NCBI RefSeq assembly: GCF_014647755.1
Contig: NZ_BMPU01000001.1
Coordinates: 248,001-312,000 of the forward strand
DNA from: Porphyromonas pasteri
Lineage (GTDB): Bacteria > Bacteroidota > Bacteroidia > Bacteroidales > Porphyromonadaceae
Reading direction: 5' to 3'
DNA length: 64,000 nucleotides
This document shows positions 60,087 through 64,000 of this stretch, piece by piece (the first letter of the stretch is position 1; each line of letters opens with the position of its first letter). The notes beneath the pieces were generated by a model. It did not search any database and had not been told where the DNA came from. It saw only the letters and a program-made list of their open reading frames with translations. Both the position numbers and the translations under genes were made by a program.

Positions 60087-60678
60087 GAGACAGTTGCCGA
60101 GAGTTCTGCCCCTACTTGTTGCGCAAGACATCGCATGCCTAGCTCCCCGATATACTTCTCCGAAGAGATACACAAGCCCTTCGCCTTATCGCGAGTACTC
60201 CTCTTATCCAGCGGAAGGAAAAGTGCCATTTTCATGAAGGAAAAAGCGCCTTCACGTAGTGGTTTTCCTCTGTCTATGCATGTAGTCTTAAAGACCAGGC
60301 ACGTCAGTCCAAATATCCACGTACGTAGATATTAGAGCCACGTACGTAGTCCAAACTCATTTGCTACTCGTCTATAACTTTTATCCCTATGCAGAGTAAC
60401 AACCTAATAGAGGTCACTTCACAAAGCTATATAGGAATCAGCACAAAGCTATATAGTAATCAGTGCAAAGCTATATAGTAATCAGTGTAAAGCTATATAG
60501 CATTCTTCGCCATCCTATATAGCTCTACCTCACACATCCATATACCTATTGAGACCATTGCGCAAGACCACCTCTTCATTACTCGCACCTCCTTCCCTTG
60601 AAAATCGGAGTCTTTAGGCTAAGAAGTTCGAAGGAGGAGAGTACAAGCTGTGAAGAGATGGCCTTGTGCAATGGTCTC
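60087..60678 (-). mobile_element. MITE-like element, copy 4 (full length, 592 bp)
   Basis: On the plus strand it runs from GAGACAGTTGC to GCAATGGTCTC. The 128-bp hairpin module is at 60551-60678, a five-unit CTATATAG array at 60425-60524, a four-unit ACGTACGT array at 60274, 60295, 60317 and 60338, and the conserved tail at the left. The flanks TATAG and AAGTA do not match, so no target duplication is seen here. Reads toward pheS. Confidence 0.8.
60425..60524. repeat. Family C array, 5 units, 22-bp pitch
   Basis: CTATATAG starts at 60427, 60449, 60471, 60493 and 60515, exactly 22 bp apart. The first four units are almost identical (CAAAGCTATATAG plus RAATCAG-type spacer), suggesting recent expansion. 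Confidence 0.88.
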
Positions 60679-60713
60679 AAGTAGATGCTTGTCTAAGGCG
60701 TAAGGATAAAATT

Positions 60714-60749
60714 AACGGGGCAGGGAGGATCCATCCTCTCTGCCCCGTT
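60714..60749 (-). terminator. Terminator of the susCD operon
   Basis: AACGGGGCAGGGAGGAT is an inverted match, with one G-T pair, to ATCCTCTCTGCCCCGTT. On the minus strand it is followed by AATTTTATCC. 73 bp past the susD stop. Confidence 0.8.
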
Positions 60750-60821
60750 GGCTTTATTGGTAGCTCTCCAGTAGACTATGGTGATGCTGGCGAGCAGAAG
60801 AAGTGATATCGAGTACCTCTC

Positions 60822-62537
60822 TTAATGGGTGGGGTTCTGGGTCAGCTTACCTGGGTAGGCATCGATAGCATTCTGTGGGATGAAGTACACCACACGATAG
60901 TCTGTGGGGGCAATGTCCTCACGCTGGTGATGAGCTCCAGGGTAGCGACGTACGAGTGAGCCTCCGTTGCGGAATACATCATAGCTGCGCTCAGCCTGGA
61001 AGGCGAGTTCCAATTGGCGCTCCTTGTCGATGCGCTCGGATGCGTTCGTAGCATCGAGGCTGGCATAGGCAGCACCAGGGATGGATCGTGTGCGTATGAT
61101 ATTGAGGTCGGTGAGTGCTGCGCTATAGTTCCCGAGCTTAGCTTCTGCTTCAGCTCGGTTGAGGTACACTTCACCGAGACGAGAGATGACAGGAGAGTGC
61201 AGGTGGCTATTCTCACCCTCACGGGAGCACTTCGTGATGTAGAACATCGGGTAGGCTCTGTTGAGCTTGATGTATAGGTCGATTACTCCTCGGTAAGTCT
61301 TCCCCTTATAGGTGATGCTGTAGATCTCTTGATTTGCATCTATCGCAGTCAAGGTGTAAGACTCCGCCTGTCCCGAATCCTTAGCTTCCTTGGCTATGAT
61401 CTGACCATTGGAGCGAGTGATGGGGAGCTGCAGGTAGTTGAGGTCTCCTGACTCTTCGCTCTTGATGAAGCGGAATACCTCCGTCTTCTCAGGCGCATAC
61501 ACGGGCTCAATGAAGGCGGCACGAGCATCTACGATACGGGTGCTGGTAGGGCGGAAGTCATTTCGTCCCGTCTCATCAAGTAGGGCAAGGTATTTGGCGC
61601 TGGCATACATCTCACCCCAGCCCATACCTCCGATATTGGCATACATACCACCGACTCCATAGTAGTGGTCGTAACCAGAGTATTCAGAGGCCAGACGGCG
61701 GACGACGAAGATAGACTCCTTGTTGCTCTCAGGCAGGAGTTGATTGTACTTCATGAAGTCTTCTCGATTGAGGAGCGAATACTTCCCACTCGAGATGACC
61801 TTCGTGGCATACTCGGAGGCTAGCTGAGCATACTGCGTATTGGGCTGCTCATAGGTGCCACTCATATAGAGGTAGAGGCGGGAAAGCAAAGCCTGAGCTG
61901 CTCCCTTGGACGCATAGAAGGGCGTACCTGAGCGTTCGGGGAGGAGCGTCTCTGCTTGCTTCAAGTCTTCAATAGCCTGTGCATAGGTCTCTGCTACGGT
62001 AGCACGGTCGGGGAGCGTGAACTTATCGAAGACGTCCTTTGGAGCACTCTTGATGATAGGTACACCAAGGTTCTTCTCTGGATCCTGGTAGTAGGGACGG
62101 CCGTAGGCTCTCACGAGGTAGAAGTAGAGGAAGCCACGAATGAAGTAGGCTTCTCCCACATGCGCCTTGACCTCCTCATCGGTGGAGGTGCCATAGAGCT
62201 CGATAATGTTCGAGGCCTGGATGATAGCCTTGTAGCTATTATCCCAAAAGTCCTGTAGGCGGTAGTTCTGTGGGGTGCGGTTGAAGGAGATGAACTCAAA
62301 GAAGGCATCTGTTGAGGCGCCACGTATCATGATGTTGTCCCCCGCATACTCGCCGCAGCGGTGCATGACGTCGCTCCAGGTCTTGAGCTGGGCATACATC
62401 CCGTGGGTCATCCCATCGATAGCCTCTTCTGGATGCTCGAGGATACGCTGGCTGGACATACTCCCCTTGGGCTCTCTGTCAATATTGCAGGCTACCAGTA
62501 GGCAGGAGGACACCAGTAGCATTAGTATCTTATTCAT
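60822..62537 (-). CDS. SusD/RagB-family outer-membrane glycan- or peptide-binding lipoprotein
   Basis: 571 residues with a lipobox ending at C16 (SCLLVAC). SusD fold: N-terminal TPR-like helices (FWDNSYKAIIQASNII, HVGEAYFIRGFLYFYLVRAYG, PIIKSAP) and the C-terminal EVYLNRAEAEAKLGN and LELAFQAERSYDVFRNG repeats. It sits on the surface as a lid for the SusC-type transporter encoded 15 bp upstream. The nutrient class cannot be read; a RagB-type peptide role or a glycan role are both open. Confidence 0.93.
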   Translation of the reverse strand: MNKILMLLVSSCLLVACNIDREPKGSMSSQRILEHPEEAIDGMTHGMYAQLKTWSDVMHRCGEYAGDNIMIRGASTDAFFEFISFNRTPQNYRLQDFWDNSYKAIIQASNIIELYGTSTDEEVKAHVGEAYFIRGFLYFYLVRAYGRPYYQDPEKNLGVPIIKSAPKDVFDKFTLPDRATVAETYAQAIEDLKQAETLLPERSGTPFYASKGAAQALLSRLYLYMSGTYEQPNTQYAQLASEYATKVISSGKYSLLNREDFMKYNQLLPESNKESIFVVRRLASEYSGYDHYYGVGGMYANIGGMGWGEMYASAKYLALLDETGRNDFRPTSTRIVDARAAFIEPVYAPEKTEVFRFIKSEESGDLNYLQLPITRSNGQIIAKEAKDSGQAESYTLTAIDANQEIYSITYKGKTYRGVIDLYIKLNRAYPMFYITKCSREGENSHLHSPVISRLGEVYLNRAEAEAKLGNYSAALTDLNIIRTRSIPGAAYASLDATNASERIDKERQLELAFQAERSYDVFRNGGSLVRRYPGAHHQREDIAPTDYRVVYFIPQNAIDAYPGKLTQNPTH

Positions 62538-62552
62538 ATCTGTATCGTGTAG

Positions 62553-64000
62553 CTATAGTGAGAGGTTGAGCCCGAGGACAAAGCGACGGACAGGGGGATA
62601 GACGCTGATACCCGTCGTCCCCATGACAGAGCCATCAGAGGCGGGAAGCTCGGGGTCTACACCTGAGTACTTCGTCAGGGTGAAGAGGTTCTCAGCATTG
62701 AGGTAGATGCGGAGGTTCTGTACCTTCAGCTGAGGAAGGGAGAGGTTGTAACCAAGGCTGAGAGTACGTAGCTTGAAGAAGGAGTTGTCCTCCAGGTAGC
62801 GAGAAGAGGCCTTGTTGCCATTGTCCTTGTTGTTGTACAGGGCACGTGGGTGAGTGGCGACGTCGCCCTTCTTCTGCCAGCGTGACCAACCCTTCTGCAG
62901 TGACATCTGATTGCGGTCGGTGTAGGTGAGGTCAGAGTCGAGCTCTTGGCGAGAGTAGTTGTAGATCTGTCCACCGAGAGCATAGCCGAACGTAGCCGAG
63001 AGGTCGAATTCCTTCCAGCGTAGGTTCGTCGTGATCCCCCCGAAGACCTTAGGTGCAGCAGAGCCCAGCTTGTAGTACTTGGCTTCGGCGTAGTTGCTGG
63101 TCGTGACGCGCTCTCCGTTAGTCCCTTCCTTATACCACATGGGGCGCCCGTCATCAGGATTTACTCCAGCCCACTCAGGCATGTAGTAGGTGTCGATAGG
63201 AGAGCCGATTTCGAGGATGCGGGAGGCAGAGCCTGCGATACCACTACCGTCACCGATGATAACGGGCTTAGCGATGTACTGTCCTGAGGGATCATACTGA
63301 CGGAAGATGTCGGTGAGCTTATTGGTGTTGTGTCCGACGTTGAGGTCAAGGCTCCAGGTGAGGTCCTTGCTACGGATGATATCACCACCGATAGCTACCT
63401 CGATACCCTTATTGGCCATCTTACCGATGTTACGGTAGATGTGAGTCACACCTGTGAGGCTGGTGACGGGTACATTATAGAGGATGTTGTCGGTCTTCTT
63501 GGAGTAGAGATCAAGGGTGAAGTGCAGGCGGTTTGACCAGAGCGAAGCGTCAAGCCCGATGCCTGCAGTATAGGTACGCTCCCAGGTAAGGTCATTGTTC
63601 CCGATCTGAGAGATGAGCATACCGGGCTGGGCGTTGTAGCTGGATGCTATTGAGTAGAGGTCATACTGGGGGTAGAGGGCGGATGGACGGTTACCAGCTG
63701 AGCCATAGGAGGCGCGGAGCTTCAGCTGGTCGAATGCCTTGATCCCAAACCATGATTCGCGGTGGATGCTCCACCCGCCACTGATAGAGAAGAGGGTACC
63801 ATACTTGGCTCTTGAACCGAGGTTGGAGGCACCGTCACGGCGGATAGATCCTTCGAGGAGATAGCGGTTGTCATAGCTATAGCGAGCATTAGCGAAGACG
63901 GACTGTACTGCCCATTCTGCGATCCCACCCTTAGCCTTCTCGGGCTTAGCCGTGATATCCAGCACCTCAAAGCCTGGGACAAAGCCCGTCCCGTTGGCGC
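62553..64000 (-). CDS. SusC/RagA-family TonB-dependent transporter, C-terminal part
   Basis: The visible 482 residues are open to the right window edge, so the N-terminus (signal peptide, carboxypeptidase-like domain, plug and first barrel strands; usually about 1000 residues in all) lies outside. Barrel segments typical of SusC are RYSYDNRYLLEGSIRRDGAS, WSIHRESWF, LKLRASYGSAGN, VGLDASLW-like strands, and the end YPPVRRFVLGLNLSL. It pairs with the SusD gene 15 bp downstream; together they import oligomers using TonB energy. Confidence 0.92.
   Translation of the reverse strand, partial: ANGTGFVPGFEVLDITAKPEKAKGGIAEWAVQSVFANARYSYDNRYLLEGSIRRDGASNLGSRAKYGTLFSISGGWSIHRESWFGIKAFDQLKLRASYGSAGNRPSALYPQYDLYSIASSYNAQPGMLISQIGNNDLTWERTYTAGIGLDASLWSNRLHFTLDLYSKKTDNILYNVPVTSLTGVTHIYRNIGKMANKGIEVAIGGDIIRSKDLTWSLDLNVGHNTNKLTDIFRQYDPSGQYIAKPVIIGDGSGIAGSASRILEIGSPIDTYYMPEWAGVNPDDGRPMWYKEGTNGERVTTSNYAEAKYYKLGSAAPKVFGGITTNLRWKEFDLSATFGYALGGQIYNYSRQELDSDLTYTDRNQMSLQKGWSRWQKKGDVATHPRALYNNKDNGNKASSRYLEDNSFFKLRTLSLGYNLSLPQLKVQNLRIYLNAENLFTLTKYSGVDPELPASDGSVMGTTGISVYPPVRRFVLGLNLSL

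Noticed and set aside
19469-60524. 22-bp iterons as a plasmid or chromosomal replication origin
   Set aside because: Arrays are scattered through a chromosomal gene context with no Rep or DnaA gene and no DnaA-box cluster.

Overview
The window is a stretch of a Bacteroidota chromosome, most likely Porphyromonas or a close relative. This rests on a RagA/RagB-type SusC/SusD pair at the right edge, promoters of the TTG-N19-TAnnTTTG form, secreted GH29, GH92 and GH20 glycosidases, DUF4827, DUF4230, DUF3078 and DUF5063 proteins, the absence of Shine-Dalgarno leaders, and a MITE carrying a tandem repeat, a type I recall from P. gingivalis. The species cannot be fixed from sequence alone.

Layout. 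1-15.9 kb is almost all on the minus strand: partial cutC, a GH29 fucosidase, a 0.9-kb repeat-filled gap, a GH92 mannosidase, an MltF-like lytic transglycosylase, rlmD, glmM, a DUF4827 lipoprotein, nrnA, an M48 protease, a CapA-like protein, rsgA, frr and pyrH. 16.2-29.5 kb is on the plus strand: a DUF4230 pair, an ABC-F ATPase, DUF5063 plus an overlapping exonuclease, rlmI, upp, an SGNH-SGNH-MBOAT acylation module, an AAA ATPase with an altered Walker B motif, and a beta-barrel protein. 29.5-32.7 kb is minus: a DUF438/PAS protein with its cupin partner, and a DUF3078 barrel. 34-41.3 kb is plus: an HhH outer-membrane protein, tRNA-Met, hpt, adk, obg, tRNA-Thr and a GH20 hexosaminidase. 41.6-64 kb is minus: a HAD phosphatase, a DAACS symporter, typA, cls, a Rieske-like lipoprotein, SRPBCC, pyrE, a nitrilase-family amidase, a PlsC-like acyltransferase, a small unknown protein, a TRIC/YicG channel, panB, guaA, a duplicated-domain secreted protein, a NitT/TauT-type ABC transporter, nth, pheS, susD and partial susC.

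The coding part is mostly housekeeping (translation, purine, pyrimidine and pantothenate metabolism, envelope) mixed with host-glycan foraging enzymes. The unusual part is intergenic. At least five unrelated short palindromic words (ACCAGTACTGGT, CCGTATATACGG, AGCTATATAGCT, CTACGTACGTAG and an AAACGA-TA-TCGTTT word) each form small arrays with a pitch of 21-23 bp, usually exactly 22 bp, about two DNA turns. Two of the words lie inside a roughly 590-bp MITE-like element present four times. It has GAGACYRTTGC terminal inverted repeats, a perfect 5-bp target duplication at one copy and a near-perfect one at another. Nearly all arrays sit upstream of genes. This phased-palindrome system is the main finding.
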